The notes under the pieces: generated by a model
Told to the model about the DNA's origin: nothing
The model's input: the letters and a program-made list of their open reading frames with translations, nothing else
The model's database searches: none
Shown: positions 17,266 through 31,586 of the stretch, piece after piece
How the letters are laid out: the number at the start of each line of letters is the position of its first letter
How positions within the stretch are numbered: the stretch's first letter is position 1
Origin: CAYLJJ01 sp964384025
GTDB lineage: Bacteria > Myxococcota_A > Bradymonadia > UBA7976 > UBA1532
Assembly (NCBI GenBank): GCA_964384025.1
Contig: CAYLJJ010000002.1
Span: forward strand, 62,001 to 126,000
DNA length: 64,000 bases
Direction: 5' to 3'
Position numbers and translations under genes: made by a program

Positions 17266-18587
17266 CAGACATCCTCGGCGGGGATCGGCCCAGTCTCCTC
17301 CTCAGCCTCCGGCCCCGAGAGATCCGCGAAGACCACCGCCTCCTCTGGGTCCAGATCCTCCCCCAGCTCGAAGTTGTACTCCTTCATCGGGGAGTAGCTG
17401 GCCTCCTCATCCACGAGATCCATCTGGGTGACAAACTCACGCAAGAACTTACGAGGGATGACCCCCACCTTGCCTTTGAAGCCAGCCGTGACCTCAGCCA
17501 CCAGACGATCGATGAAGGTGGTGGAGATCTCTGCCTCCAGCCGTGCGCGATCTGCGGCGGGGAAAAGCTCCCGCAAGCGCAAGGCGACAGCCTTCAGGCG
17601 CGCTTCATGGAAGGGGGTCAGCTCGAGCTGCGCTTGCCGCACGCTCGCGAAGCGCCCTTGGCGGATGAAGTGCACGCGCTCATGCAGCGGCGCCAGCCCC
17701 GCCACGCCCTTGGGGAGATCGAAGAACTCAGGGGTCCCAGTGAACAACCACAACAAGCCTGGGTAGGAGCCCGCCGCGTCGGCGATCTGACGGATCCCGT
17801 TGAGCGACTTATGGCGGGTGTCGCTGCGCATGCGGAGGATGGTCTCCGCCTCGTCGATGACGATGAGCAGCCCGCGATAGCCCGCCGCCTTGACGATCTC
17901 CAAGGTGCCTCGGAGATAGTCGAGGGCCTCGCCGCTGGAGATCTCCCCTTTGACGCCCGCCCGCTTCTTGGCCGAGGCCGCCACGTTCTTGCTCCCACAC
18001 AGCCAGGAGATCAGCGCGCCCGCCTCCGTCAGCTCCTCCTTCTGCTTGAGATCAAAGATGGTCTGAACGACGCGCACGAAGTCCTGAGGCGCCCGCCCGC
18101 CCGTCAGGGCGGCCAAGTCCTCATCCAGCCGTTGGCGCACCTTGTCGTCGAAGTTGGGGGCCTCATCATCCTCCCCCGCCTCGCAGAGCTTCTCCTCGAC
18201 GCCCCCGACCCAGCGATCGAGGATGTCGCTGATGGCGCCACGCGGACAGGAGGCCGTCCCCAGCTCGGTCATCACCTTTCGATACACATCATCAAAGCGG
18301 TGGAAGCGCAGATCGTTATCAGAGACGACGACGAAGCTCGTGGCGAACCCCCTCGCTTGGGCGTCGAGCACGGCGAGCCGCGCCATGAAGGTCTTGCCGC
18401 AGCCATAGCCGCCGCGGAGGAACTTGATCGTCCCCTCGCCCTCCTCGGCCAGCTCCAGTTGGCGGTGGATCTCCCCACGGTGCTTCTCGATCCCTTCGGC
18501 GAAGGTGTCGATCCCCCGCTCGGGGACGAGCCCCTTACGCAGCGACTCGAAGACGTGCCGAACATCTCGGCGGGTCAACGTGCTCAT
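17262..18587 (-). CDS. brxD: BREX ATP-binding protein BrxD
   Basis: 441 residues of the BrxD (DUF2791) P-loop family. The first residues RRDVRHVFESLRKGLVPERG are characteristic. Walker A is GGYGCGKTF (~60) and Walker B is IVIDEAETIL (~242); a sensor-like segment LLWLFTGTPEFF follows at ~285. The gene overlaps pglZ by 4 bp upstream and brxHI by 4 bp downstream. BrxD occurs only with BrxHI in BREX types 2 and 6, so the two probably act as an ATPase-helicase pair. No membrane segments; cytoplasmic. Confidence 0.9.
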   Translation of the reverse strand: MSTLTRRDVRHVFESLRKGLVPERGIDTFAEGIEKHRGEIHRQLELAEEGEGTIKFLRGGYGCGKTFMARLAVLDAQARGFATSFVVVSDNDLRFHRFDDVYRKVMTELGTASCPRGAISDILDRWVGGVEEKLCEAGEDDEAPNFDDKVRQRLDEDLAALTGGRAPQDFVRVVQTIFDLKQKEELTEAGALISWLCGSKNVAASAKKRAGVKGEISSGEALDYLRGTLEIVKAAGYRGLLIVIDEAETILRMRSDTRHKSLNGIRQIADAAGSYPGLLWLFTGTPEFFDLPKGVAGLAPLHERVHFIRQGRFASVRQAQLELTPFHEARLKAVALRLRELFPAADRARLEAEISTTFIDRLVAEVTAGFKGKVGVIPRKFLREFVTQMDLVDEEASYSPMKEYNFELGEDLDPEEAVVFADLSGPEAEEETGPIPAEDVW

Positions 18588-21457
18588 GACTCAGCCCCCT
18601 CTCGGACATAATACTTCCCCCCTCCAGCCGTATCGACGCGGATCGAGAAGGGCGCTTTGGCTGCGTAGCCCTCGAATTTACGCGCGAAGCTGCGCGCCTT
18701 GCGAGGGCTCCCCAAGATGCGGATCGCCTCCGCCTCATTGATGGTCCCGTGGAGCGCGAGGTGCTCGAAGAGCGCGCGCACGCCCCCCTCAGGGAGGGTT
18801 TTCAACCACGCCTTGGCGTCTGGCTCAACGCGAGGCGCCTTGAGCACCCTCGGGGCAGGCGGGGCGGCCTCATGGTGCGTGGAGACCGCGAAGCGCGCCT
18901 CCAGGATCAGCGGTCGCACCTCCGCCGCGCTCCCCATGTGGCGCAGGCGGACACGCACGCGGGTGTCTTGGGCGCCGAAGAGCTTGAAGAACACCTCGAA
19001 GGGCTGCTCCACCTTCACATGGAGCCCTCCGCCTCGGAGCTGAGCCGCGCCGCGCACATGACAAAGCTCTACACGGACCTCGGGCGCGTCGACGACCTCC
19101 AAGCCCAGTTCAACCTCGCCGCGCCCGCCAAAGCTCAAGCCCCCCTGCGCCTCCACCAAGACCTGGGCGGAGAGGGCGTGCATATCCGCGATCTCTCCCT
19201 CCGCTCGCGCCTCCACGCGATACGAGAGGCGCCCCCCACCCTTCGGGCCGCGGTGCTCCAAAATCAGGACTGGGATCAGCCGCTCCTGGAGGCTGTTGCC
19301 CCCATGGACGAAGGCGCCGCCGCGGCGACCCGTATCAAAGACCGCGGTGTCCTTGGGGAGCAGCAGGTGCAGCGCCTCCTTGACCTCGTAGTTGAGGGCG
19401 CTCAGAGGGACCCGCGCCGCGCCCTGGAGATCAGCCCCTGTCGTGGACAAGACATAGCGACGGCTTGGATCGATCTTGCGCCCGTAAGGGATCGGGGCCT
19501 TCTCGCCATCCAGCAACAAGAAGCCATGATCGGAGGTGATGACGAAGCGCCGCACATCCACGCCGCGCAGAATCTCCCAGGCCGCGCGGATGCGCTGCAA
19601 GGTCCGCTCGAAGGCTGTCGGCCCGACGCCGCTCTCCCCCGCGTCGTCGATCTCGGTGGAGTGTATGACCAGGAGGCGGGCGCGGCTCAACGAGCGCTTG
19701 AGGGAGGCCTCGGGCTGGAGAACCGCGTCGAGGCTCAGCCAAGGGCAGGTCCTGCCCCCAACGCGCGCATGCATCGCCTTTTGACGCGACTTGGGATCCC
19801 GCACGCGGAACTCAGCTGCCGAGAGGCCCTGAATCTTCCCCTTTGAGGTGTGCAGCTTGAGGCGTCCCTTCCGCGCGAGGGGCGCCAGCGCGTTCATCCC
19901 GACCTCGGTCACGGAGGGCAGCTCACACAGCCGCGCCTCCAGGCGCGGTGAGGCGGCCCCTTGCCGCCCCAGCTCCTCAGCCAGCGCCTGACCCATCTCG
20001 AAGCGCAGCGCGTCGATGACAAAGTACGCCGTCACGCCGGGCTTGTCTGTCATGGGGCGGATCACATCATCGAAGAGCGTCCGTTGTTGGAGGCTCGGAT
20101 CAGGCAGGAAGCCGCGGGCTGCGCAGATCGCGTTGAAGCCCTCCGCCCAAGCGTCCGCCCACGCTCGCCAATGCCCACGCAGCGCGTCGAGGCTGGCGCG
20201 GAGCTGCTCGAAGTGAGGGATCTGGGGGTGGAGAAGCTTGAGGCGCTCTTGAACGAGCTGGCGATGCGCGCGATCCACCGGCGCCCCCACCTCCACATAG
20301 CGCGCGATCACCTCAGGCAGATCCAGCCCTCCGAGATCCTTGGGGGGGGCTTGTTCGATGCGCTGACCCAGGGAGGCCGCGGCTTCGATGAGGCGCCACG
20401 CGGAGCGGCGGTGTGGATCGCCCTCGATCCAGAAGGAGCCCTCGCGCCCAGCCGCCCACCCCAGGACCTCCCCCCACGCCCCACGCTCCAGCGCCGCGAG
20501 GGCGTCGCCGAGGATGCGGTCCTCCTCAAAGCGAAAGGTGTCTATCGCGCCCAGCTCATCTGCGCGCGCCGCCCCGATCTCATCCACGATCAGCGCCTCG
20601 GCCTCATCCGCCGAGCGCGTATAAAACGCCTCCCGATACGCCCGCAGGTGTGTCGCCAGGGCGCCACAGGCCTCCACCACCGCCTTGGGCAAACCTCGGG
20701 CAGGTTGAAGCAGCTCGCTCTTGGGGGGGCGCTTCAGATCCGCCGCATACTCCACGCACAGCGCCCAACTCGACGCCGCGAAGGCGATGTCATCCGCGCG
20801 GGGCTCGGCGCGGCTCGGTAAGACGATATCCCGCCAATCGGAGGAGAGGCCCGTCCAGGCCTCAAGCTGACGCCATAAGGCCGCGCGATCCTCTTCGTGA
20901 TTGACCCGCTGCGCCAAAAGCCCACCGCCGAGGAGATCCTCTATGGCCGCCTCCAAGGTCATCGCGCGCAGCCGCGCGTCGAGATCCCCGCGGTGCTCAT
21001 GGAGGAGGCTCGCCAGCCAGGCGTCGGCTTGACGGAGGGTCGAGGCCCCCTCATTGATGAACGCCGCGATGCGCTCGGGGGGCACACGGCGCGCCGCGGA
21101 CTCGCTGATGAGGGTGTTCAGCTTCTTTCGGTAACGCACACCCGCTTTATAGAGCCCCAAGATCGGCGTGCGCTTGACCTCCTCCTCATTATGGCGAGGG
21201 AGGTGGATGAGGAGCTGGGGGGGCTCCAGGCCGTCGGCGAGCCCCTCCAGATCCAGCATCAGCCGGAGGTGGCTGCCGCGCCACGCGCGGACCGCGTATG
21301 GGAGGTGGCGCTCCTGCGCTCTGAGGCGATCTACGAAGCCTGTGTAGTCGCCTTGACCATCGAGCCAGACGACGATCCCTTTCCGCCGCACCCGCTCACG
21401 CAGCTCCGCCTCGAGGGTCATCGAGACAGGGCCACCCAGCCCTCTGAGCCCGCTCAT
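18584..21457 (-). CDS. pglZ: BREX alkaline-phosphatase-superfamily protein PglZ
   Basis: 957 residues from the ATG at 21457, which has GGGAGG 5 bases upstream; the frame is open 37 codons further but that part overlaps pglX. The central part is the PglZ phosphatase-like domain, with FVIDALRFEMGQALAEELG (~478, first metal ligand Asp) and RRFVITSDHGFLLLDG (~643, Asp-His ligands). The N-terminal ~350 residues are helical and the C-terminal ~250 residues are beta-rich with a final basic module. Its absence from restriction systems makes PglZ the defining BREX gene together with BrxC. An 8-base C-run in the coding strand (20342-20349) is a candidate slippage site. Confidence 0.92.
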   Translation of the reverse strand: MSGLRGLGGPVSMTLEAELRERVRRKGIVVWLDGQGDYTGFVDRLRAQERHLPYAVRAWRGSHLRLMLDLEGLADGLEPPQLLIHLPRHNEEEVKRTPILGLYKAGVRYRKKLNTLISESAARRVPPERIAAFINEGASTLRQADAWLASLLHEHRGDLDARLRAMTLEAAIEDLLGGGLLAQRVNHEEDRAALWRQLEAWTGLSSDWRDIVLPSRAEPRADDIAFAASSWALCVEYAADLKRPPKSELLQPARGLPKAVVEACGALATHLRAYREAFYTRSADEAEALIVDEIGAARADELGAIDTFRFEEDRILGDALAALERGAWGEVLGWAAGREGSFWIEGDPHRRSAWRLIEAAASLGQRIEQAPPKDLGGLDLPEVIARYVEVGAPVDRAHRQLVQERLKLLHPQIPHFEQLRASLDALRGHWRAWADAWAEGFNAICAARGFLPDPSLQQRTLFDDVIRPMTDKPGVTAYFVIDALRFEMGQALAEELGRQGAASPRLEARLCELPSVTEVGMNALAPLARKGRLKLHTSKGKIQGLSAAEFRVRDPKSRQKAMHARVGGRTCPWLSLDAVLQPEASLKRSLSRARLLVIHSTEIDDAGESGVGPTAFERTLQRIRAAWEILRGVDVRRFVITSDHGFLLLDGEKAPIPYGRKIDPSRRYVLSTTGADLQGAARVPLSALNYEVKEALHLLLPKDTAVFDTGRRGGAFVHGGNSLQERLIPVLILEHRGPKGGGRLSYRVEARAEGEIADMHALSAQVLVEAQGGLSFGGRGEVELGLEVVDAPEVRVELCHVRGAAQLRGGGLHVKVEQPFEVFFKLFGAQDTRVRVRLRHMGSAAEVRPLILEARFAVSTHHEAAPPAPRVLKAPRVEPDAKAWLKTLPEGGVRALFEHLALHGTINEAEAIRILGSPRKARSFARKFEGYAAKAPFSIRVDTAGGGKYYVREGAES
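20342..20349 (+). repeat. 8-G homopolymer inside pglZ
   Basis: Eight consecutive G (C on the coding strand) encode part of APPK at about residue 370 of PglZ. A second run of seven lies at 20723-20729. Runs of this length can slip during replication; the gene is in frame in this assembly. Confidence 0.6.
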
Positions 21458-21542
21458 ACACTCCTCCCGCAGTACTTCTTGTATGTGTTCTGAGAGGTCA
21501 ACTGGGTCGTGGGCGGTGGCTCGATTATGAGGCCCGCGCAGC

Positions 21543-25673
<4,131 letters not shown>

Positions 25674-25695
25674 GGGTCTATCCTCGAGGGCAGGT

Positions 25696-28600
25696 TCAGA
25701 TCAGGCGCACGCGCTTTTCATCTTGCAGGTAGGGGCTCACACGATCGCGGATCTCAGCGAGCAGCCGCTCCAGCTCCTCGGGGCGCTTCAGCTCGCGGTT
25801 GCGCAGCAGGGTCGAGAGGCGCAGGACGATGATGGGCGGAGGTGGAGGGGTGGGATCATCCTCACCGCCGCCTCCTCCCCCGCTCAAGATCTCATCGAGC
25901 TTCTCGTGGGCCTCCTCCTCGGCGCGCCGCCAGCCCGCCCACCAGGGGGGGTGGGGGGGCGCCAGGGGGGGGGGGGGGGGCGNNNNNNNNNNCCCCCCCG
26001 CACAACACCGCACCGCGCTGCGCGGGGGCCGCCCCCGCGGCGCCCCCCACGCGCCCCCAGAAGGGGTCTTGGAGGGCCTCAAGGGGGGGGCGCGTGGCCT
26101 CGGGCGTGGTGTCCGTCAACGCCAAGGCCAAGGGGCGCAGCGCCGCGTGGCTCTGCTCACCCGTCAGCGTGCTGAACCCCTCGCGCGCCTTGACCTGCTC
26201 GCGGATCCCTTGGAGCGCCTCGCCTTGCCGATCCATGAGCTTCTGGCGCTCGGCGCGGTAGGCAGCGCGGGCGCGCTTCAGGGAGGGGGCCAGCTGGTTG
26301 ATCTCGCGCCAGGGCTCCACGCGCTCAAGCTGCTGGCGGACCTCCCCCGCGAGCAGCTTGAGGTCATCGACGTTGGCGTCGAGGCTCGCCAGCTGCGCCA
26401 ATTCCCCCTTGAGCACCCTCGCCGCGTCGTGGATCGCGCGCAGCGCCTCGGGCTTCAGCTCGGGATCGTAGGCCCGGACCTTCTCCAGCCCATCGCGCAG
26501 CGCGTCGAGGTGCTTCTTGACCAGCAAGACCGTGGGCCGCGTCTTCCGCGCGCTGGCGACACAGGCCTCGAGGACCTCACCGAGCTTACTCAGCTCCGAG
26601 GGGATCTTCGGCCCCATCGGGAGCTGGTTCAGGCGAGAGCGTACGCTGCGCAGCCGGGTGAGCTGCTGGGGGAAGTGTTCGGCCACCGCGTCCGCGATGG
26701 CGTTGTCGTCGCGATCCAAGGCGACCCCAAGGGTCCGCCTAAAGAACTTGCAGATCTTAGCCCGCGCCTTGAACCCCACCGGGTCCTCCCCGACGGGGGC
26801 GAAGGTGGCGCCCTTGAAGGCGCGATCCTTCTCGAAGAGGTCTACCGCGCCCATATCGCGTACGGCGGTGATCTCCTCCCGCGCCCCCTCAGGGTGGGCG
26901 GTGATCTTGCTGCCCCGCAGGAGGCCCAGCGCGCAGGCCTTGATGACCTCATTGGTGTAGCCATAGGGCGGGCCGCTGAAGTGGGCGATCAGCTCCGCCC
27001 CCGTCGCGCTCCCCATCTCCTCGATCTGGCCCAAGACCCGCGATGGGATGACCCCCGCGCAGGTAGATACGGTGCTCCCGGCGTCCACCTCCAGGATGCC
27101 TAAGCCCTCCTTGAAGAACTTGGCAGAAGGGCCCGAGAGCCGCTCCTGCATCAGCTGCTTCAGCTCCTTGGGGCTGATCCGGATGGGGGTGAACTGATCG
27201 AACAGCTCTCGGAGCGCCTCCTCGGCGACCTTCTCCAGCGCGGTGGCGAAGCTGTTGCCCCGCTCGCTGGGCAGGATCACGCGGCCACTGAAGTACATCT
27301 TGCCGCTCATCCAGGCCGCGTCGATGGCGGCGCTGACGAGGTTGACGAGATCCTCGGCGCGGTTCTCCTCCTGGGTGAGCAGGAGCTTATGGGCGTGATC
27401 GAGGGCCTCGCGCCTCGGCTTGTAGCGCTCGACCATCCGCTGGCTGCGGCGCAGCTCCCGGCAGCGCCCCCTGAGCGCCTCGCGCTCGCCAATGACCCAG
27501 CTGAGCCCTCGGTTGGCGTGGCTCTCCTCACCGCTCCGCTGCACCCACCCCGCCTTGTCGCGGCGCTCATCGGCGCTGACGTTGTACAGCGCCACAGGGA
27601 CCACCGCGGCGTCAGAGGAGCGGCGCAGCCGCCGCGCCTCACCTCGGCCGTCAGAGAAGAAGCCGACGATGGGGAAGGCGCGGCCGTGGAGCTTGGGCTT
27701 GCTCGGGCGATCAAGAAGCAGCTCAAGCCCCCCTCGGATGAGGTCGCTGATCTGCTCGCGGGAGACGGCGATGTCGCGGCGCTCGCGCTCCCACTCCTCC
27801 GCCGCCGAGGACTGCAGCTTGTAGCCTGTCTTGTTGGCGTAGCCGAGCAGGTTTTCTCGCTTCAGCGCCTTCAGGGCCGCTTCAATCTTCTCCTGCTGGT
27901 TGCCCTCGGCGACGTGGCCGAAGAGACACCGGGCGACGAGCTGGGCGGTGGTGGGCATGGTCTCTTGAATCAGCTCCAGGAGCGCGACGGCCTTGGCGAC
28001 CTTGACCTTGAGGCCGGTCTCATCGCCCTGGCACTTGTGGAGCAGGCGCTCCATGCTGCGCTGCGCTTCGACGTCGAGCGCCGTGCGCTGCACCTCGTAG
28101 ATCTGCTCCAGGGTGATGAGGCCGCCAACCTCCTGCTCGGCGAGCCCCTGGCCCCGGAACAGCTCACCGAGGAGCTGGAGTAGGCCGCGGATGGCGTGGG
28201 CGTCGCCCTGGGCGCGGCTCTGGCGCGCGCGCATCGCATTGGTGAGCTGCATCAAGAGATCGATGTGCCCCGGCAACAGGGGGTAGACCTCCACGAACTC
28301 ATCGGGCGTGATGCCCTCGCAGTCGTAGGCGAACAGCTTGAGGTCGGCGCGGTGGCGCTCGAACAGCGCCCGCAGCTGGGCCTCGCCCGCGGGGGTCTTC
28401 TGCAGCAGGCGGCGGTGTACTACGTCGCGGATGTTGGTGGTGTCGAGGTGCACGCGGAGCCGCGGCGGGAAGCGATCCTTGGCCCAGACGAGGAAGTCGC
28501 TGCTGGCGCCCTCGTCGAGCTTCTGTTGGCCCAACGCCAAGAGCCAGACCTTGCCCCGCAACCCCACCCCCAGCGCCGTGGCGAAGGCGCGGAGGCGGTC

Positions 28601-29488
28601 GACGCGGTCCTTGCTGGAGATGACGAACTGCGAGACCTCATCGACGACGAGGAACAGCGTGGCGCCGGGGCGACGGCGCCCGAGCATCTCTTGGATGAGC
28701 TTGACGGCCTCCTCGGGGGAGTAGGTGTTGGCCTTGCCCTTGCCGTACTGCTTCAGCCAGCTCCGCTCGCTCTCGAAGGTCTCAGGGTAGAGGCGCCGCA
28801 TGAGCTTGCCGAACCGCGCGGTGGCCATCGCCCCATCCTTGAGCGCCGCCCAGGGCTCGCCGAAGGTCTCTTGGGCCAAGCTCAAAAACCGCTCCCAGCG
28901 CCCATCCCGCTCGATCTCCAGCTCCCCGAAGGCGATATAGGCGCTCTTGCTGGAGTAGCCGAGCTTGGCTTGGATCTGCCGCAGGGTGATGGAGTGGAGG
29001 TGTTCGTCGTGGCGCGCTGATCCGCCCAGGTCAAAGATCACCGCGAAGGGATCGATCTTCTGCCTCAAACGAGCCCAGGCGGCGCGCAGCTCCTCAGCGC
29101 GTGGAGAGGTGTCTCGGGCGAGGAGCGCCTCGGCCATGGAGCGCCCGTCGGGCAGCGCCACGCCGTCGAGGGCGAGGCCCAGAAGCTTGGCGAAGCTGGA
29201 CTTACCCGAGCCATAAAAGCCTGAGATCCATACAGTGGGGAGGTCGGCGCCGCCGGGCTTGTCCAGCTCCCGCGCGATGGCGCTCAAGAGGCGGACATAC
29301 TGCTCGTGGATCCCGTCAGGGACCCGCCGATGGTTGGGGTGATCGCGCTCCCAACCGCCCGTGATGATGTACTCGTTGACCTCGCTGAGGATCTTGTCGG
29401 GGCTCTGCTCTTGGAAGTAGACGACCGGCGGGATGTCACGCGTGACGTCTTGCGTAAAGAGATCGGTGATGCGCCCTGCTTCGCTCAT
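25696..29488 (-). CDS. brxC: BREX P-loop protein BrxC (broken by scaffold gap)
   Basis: The N-terminal ~1150 residues read cleanly from 29488: TQDVTRDIPPVVYF, Walker A SGFYGSGKSSFAKLL (~94), Walker B LFLVVDEVSQFV (~280) and a long C-terminal helical part ending near LEALQDPFWGR. The 10-N gap at 25983-25992 then breaks the frame. The true C-terminus is found beyond it in another frame: EEEAHEKLDEILSGG, LRLSTLLRNRELKRP and finally KRVRLI with its stop at 25696. The stretch in between is G/C homopolymer and not trustworthy. BrxC is a large AAA+ like ATPase, a core BREX component. Overlaps brxB by 4 bp upstream. The biological gene is most likely intact; the break is an assembly matter. Confidence 0.88.
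25983..25992. other. Scaffold gap (10 N) with artefactual-looking flanks
   Basis: Ten N with a long G-run on the left (25966-25980 is nearly all G) and a C-run on the right (25993-25999). This is what two contig ends look like when reads fade into poly-G on each strand. The gap length is a placeholder. Sequence from about 25935 to 26040 should be treated as unreliable. Confidence 0.95.
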
Positions 29489-30120
29489 GGATAGATCCTG
29501 GGTCGATAGTCGTTGTCTTCTTTGAGTTCGCCCATGAAAGAGAGCCCGGTGGTCCCTCGTCGCTCGCCCGGATAGAGCAAAATCACAGGGACGTTGTGGG
29601 TGGCCCCATCCAGGCGCTTAAGGAGGGCCGAGGCGCGGAAGAAGGGATAGACGCCATCTACACGCCCGATGAGGATGAGGGTCCGATCATGTTTGTCGGG
29701 GTGAGCCTCGACATGGGCGGTGATCTTGTCGATGCAGGCTTGTGAGAGGGCCTCGGCGAGCTGCCCCAGCTCCTCATCGAGGAAGTCCAAGCTCTCCTCA
29801 AGATCATCCTCGGCGAAGTCCGCCTCAGCCTCGGTGGCCCACTCGATCCACCCCTCCTCCTGCGCACGCGTCCGGCCCAAAAAGAGATCAAAGAGGCTGA
29901 TGCTTAAGATCTCCCACCCGCTCTCTTCCAGCTCCCTCGCGAGCGCCTGGGTCTGTCTGCGGAGCTTGAACTCTAACTCCGGATCGTACTGCACGATAGC
30001 GAACCGGTAGTTGCGCATCGTGCTGATGGCGGGGCCATCTTCATGGATGAGATCACGGCGCAGCGCCTTGAAAGCCTCATCCAGCGGGGTTCTTTCAAAG
30101 AGTGTGAGGCTGCTCATCAT
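29485..30120 (-). CDS. brxB: BREX protein BrxB
   Basis: 211 residues of the DUF1788 family. The N-terminal part contains ISTMRNYRFAIVQYDPELEF and the pattern LARELEESGWEILSISLFDL typical for BrxB; the C-terminal half contains LILIGRVDGVYPFFRASALLKRL and ends with VPVILLYPGERRGTTGLSFM, the family ending. Small cytoplasmic accessory protein, role unknown; shown by genetics in other BREX systems to be required for defence. It begins about 6 bp after brxA and overlaps brxC by 4 bp. Confidence 0.9.
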   Translation of the reverse strand: MMSSLTLFERTPLDEAFKALRRDLIHEDGPAISTMRNYRFAIVQYDPELEFKLRRQTQALARELEESGWEILSISLFDLFLGRTRAQEEGWIEWATEAEADFAEDDLEESLDFLDEELGQLAEALSQACIDKITAHVEAHPDKHDRTLILIGRVDGVYPFFRASALLKRLDGATHNVPVILLYPGERRGTTGLSFMGELKEDNDYRPRIYP

Positions 30121-30126
30121 CGTCCT

Positions 30127-30888
30127 CTATCTCTCTGGAGTTTGGGTCGCCTCAACCCACTCCAGCAGCCCTGTCGTGGCCCAATGGAAGTTCAACAGAT
30201 CCCCCTGTCGGCTCAGACGCAGCCCAGGTGTACGCGAGAGGCGCCGCTCCAGCTCGCCGCCGCGAAGCCCAACGGAGCTGAGGTAGGGGTTCTCTAATAG
30301 CACCCCCTCATAATCTATCGCTCGGAGGAGGTACATCAGGTAGGCGAGGGCCTCATCGGGTACGCGTGGGCTGAGGATCGGCCGGGGATCACGGCTGCTG
30401 CCGAGGAGCCCTGCGGCGTAGGCGCTCGACATCAGCTTGCTGGCGAGCTGCACCTGCGTCGGCGTCGTCCATCGCCCAGGGCCTTGATCCTTGACCCAAT
30501 CGATGACCCTCGCGCGCTTGATGTGGGGGCGGCTCTCTTGAAGGCGCGAGGGGAGCAGATCTCCCGTGAAGGCGCGATACATCGGATCGGAGAGCTGGAG
30601 ATGCCAGTGACAGATGAGGCGGCGCACCTCTGGGCGCATATGAGGCCAGGCGTGGAGCGCGGCGATGGCCTCGGGGATCGCGTCGAAGCGTGCGCGACAG
30701 TTCGTCAACAGCACCTTGACCCACGCGAGGCTCTTAGCGCCAAACCAGTAGTCGTCGAAGGCCTCTTGGGAAGTGATCGGCGGCTCAGCGCGCCACCGTT
30801 GCCAGTAGGCGCGCGACTCGTCGATCTGCAGGGCGCACTTGAGGAGGCGTGTGTGTACTTGGCGCGTCTCCGTCGGGCGCTCGCTCAT
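30127..30888 (-). CDS. brxA: BREX protein BrxA
   Basis: 253 residues of the DUF1819 (BrxA, NusB-like fold) family. Recognisable parts are the N-terminal LLKCALQIDESRAYW, the central LICHWHLQLSDPMYRAFTGD, and the C-terminal helix-turn region SSVGLRGGELERRLSRTPG followed by LLNFHWATTGLLEW. Members bind DNA in structural studies of type 1 systems. The start overlaps the stop of the BrxE gene by 4 bp. Conserved position brxA-brxB-brxC supports the call. Confidence 0.9.
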   Translation of the reverse strand: MSERPTETRQVHTRLLKCALQIDESRAYWQRWRAEPPITSQEAFDDYWFGAKSLAWVKVLLTNCRARFDAIPEAIAALHAWPHMRPEVRRLICHWHLQLSDPMYRAFTGDLLPSRLQESRPHIKRARVIDWVKDQGPGRWTTPTQVQLASKLMSSAYAAGLLGSSRDPRPILSPRVPDEALAYLMYLLRAIDYEGVLLENPYLSSVGLRGGELERRLSRTPGLRLSRQGDLLNFHWATTGLLEWVEATQTPER

Positions 30889-31523
30889 GCACCTCTCCGA
30901 TAGTGAGGCAGCGGGTACTTCTCGCTGAGCGGCAGGAGCGCGGCGATGAGCGCATCGACGCGGGCCTCTGGGCTCTCGGGTGGTCTCTTCGTGATCCGCC
31001 GCCCAGAGGGCTCTGTGATGTGCTTGATCTCACCGTGGCCCTCGATCCACGCGATGAACGCCTCACGCTCCCACTCCGCGGGATCCTCAGGTTCAACCTG
31101 GAGGATCTCCGTGAGCGCGGGGAACTCTTTGAGCCCTGGGAGCGCGTCCACCGGGCTTTGCCCTGAGCGCTTAAGATCCTGGAGGCGCTCGTCGAGGCGC
31201 TCGTCAAGCTCGAAGCCGAGGCTGAAGAGAGAGAGGAGCTGGTCGGGATCCTGCGCATTGGTGCGACGCCGAGCGTCTTCGCGTCGGGCGGCCTCGCGTA
31301 CGCCCTGCAGGAGCGCCCAGCGCCAGGTCTCGGGGAGAAGCTCTTGGAAGAGCGTGGCTCCACCATCCTCCAAGACAAGATCGCTCTGCCACCACTCCAA
31401 GCGAGGCTCCTCGCCCTCCTCACCCGCCCAACCCACGATGATCTGAGCGGTGAGGATGCGGTCGAGCGTGGAGAGGGGATAGAAGGTTCGTCGCTCTCGC
31501 CTGCCGGGCGCGTGGGGTTCCAT
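30885..31523 (-). CDS. brxE: BREX type 6 protein BrxE
   Basis: 212 residues from the ATG at 31523, with GGAG 5 bases upstream; an upstream TTG adds 11 residues. Segments such as TLDRILTAQIIVGWAGE and LGWWQSDL-like EPRLEWWQSDL at the N-terminus, and a conserved C-terminal LPHYRRG, are what one expects in BrxE, but my assignment rests mainly on the gene order: BrxE opens the type 6 cassette directly before brxA. It overlaps brxA by 4 bp. Function unknown; predicted soluble. Confidence 0.72.
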   Translation of the reverse strand: MEPHAPGRRERRTFYPLSTLDRILTAQIIVGWAGEEGEEPRLEWWQSDLVLEDGGATLFQELLPETWRWALLQGVREAARREDARRRTNAQDPDQLLSLFSLGFELDERLDERLQDLKRSGQSPVDALPGLKEFPALTEILQVEPEDPAEWEREAFIAWIEGHGEIKHITEPSGRRITKRPPESPEARVDALIAALLPLSEKYPLPHYRRGA

Positions 31524-31570
31524 AAGGTCTCCGTCCTGGGGCCCTGAGATCAGCAATATCTACCGAGCAT

Positions 31571-31586
31571 GGGTTGCGATCAACCC
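31571..31586 (-). promoter_or_regulatory. Inverted repeat upstream of brxE, operator candidate
   Basis: GGGTTG-CGAT-CAACCC, two perfect 6-base arms around 4 bases, ending about 48 bases before the brxE ATG. A second inverted repeat, AGAGA-N6-TCTCT, lies at 31597-31612. TTGATC within the first and TAGATA 15 bases on could form a weak promoter. No regulator gene such as brxR accompanies the cassette. Confidence 0.35.

Noticed and set aside
17607..19846. Long forward frames of 334 and 365 codons opposite brxD and pglZ
   Set aside because: High-GC shadow frames; the translations are Arg/His/Leu-rich with no domain, while the reverse frames hold clear motifs.
25950..26000. Possible G-quadruplex
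   Set aside because: The G- and C-runs abut a scaffold gap on opposite strands and look like a sequencing artefact.
25799..27103. Forward frame of 434 codons that crosses the N gap
   Set aside because: Shadow of brxC that runs through unreliable sequence.
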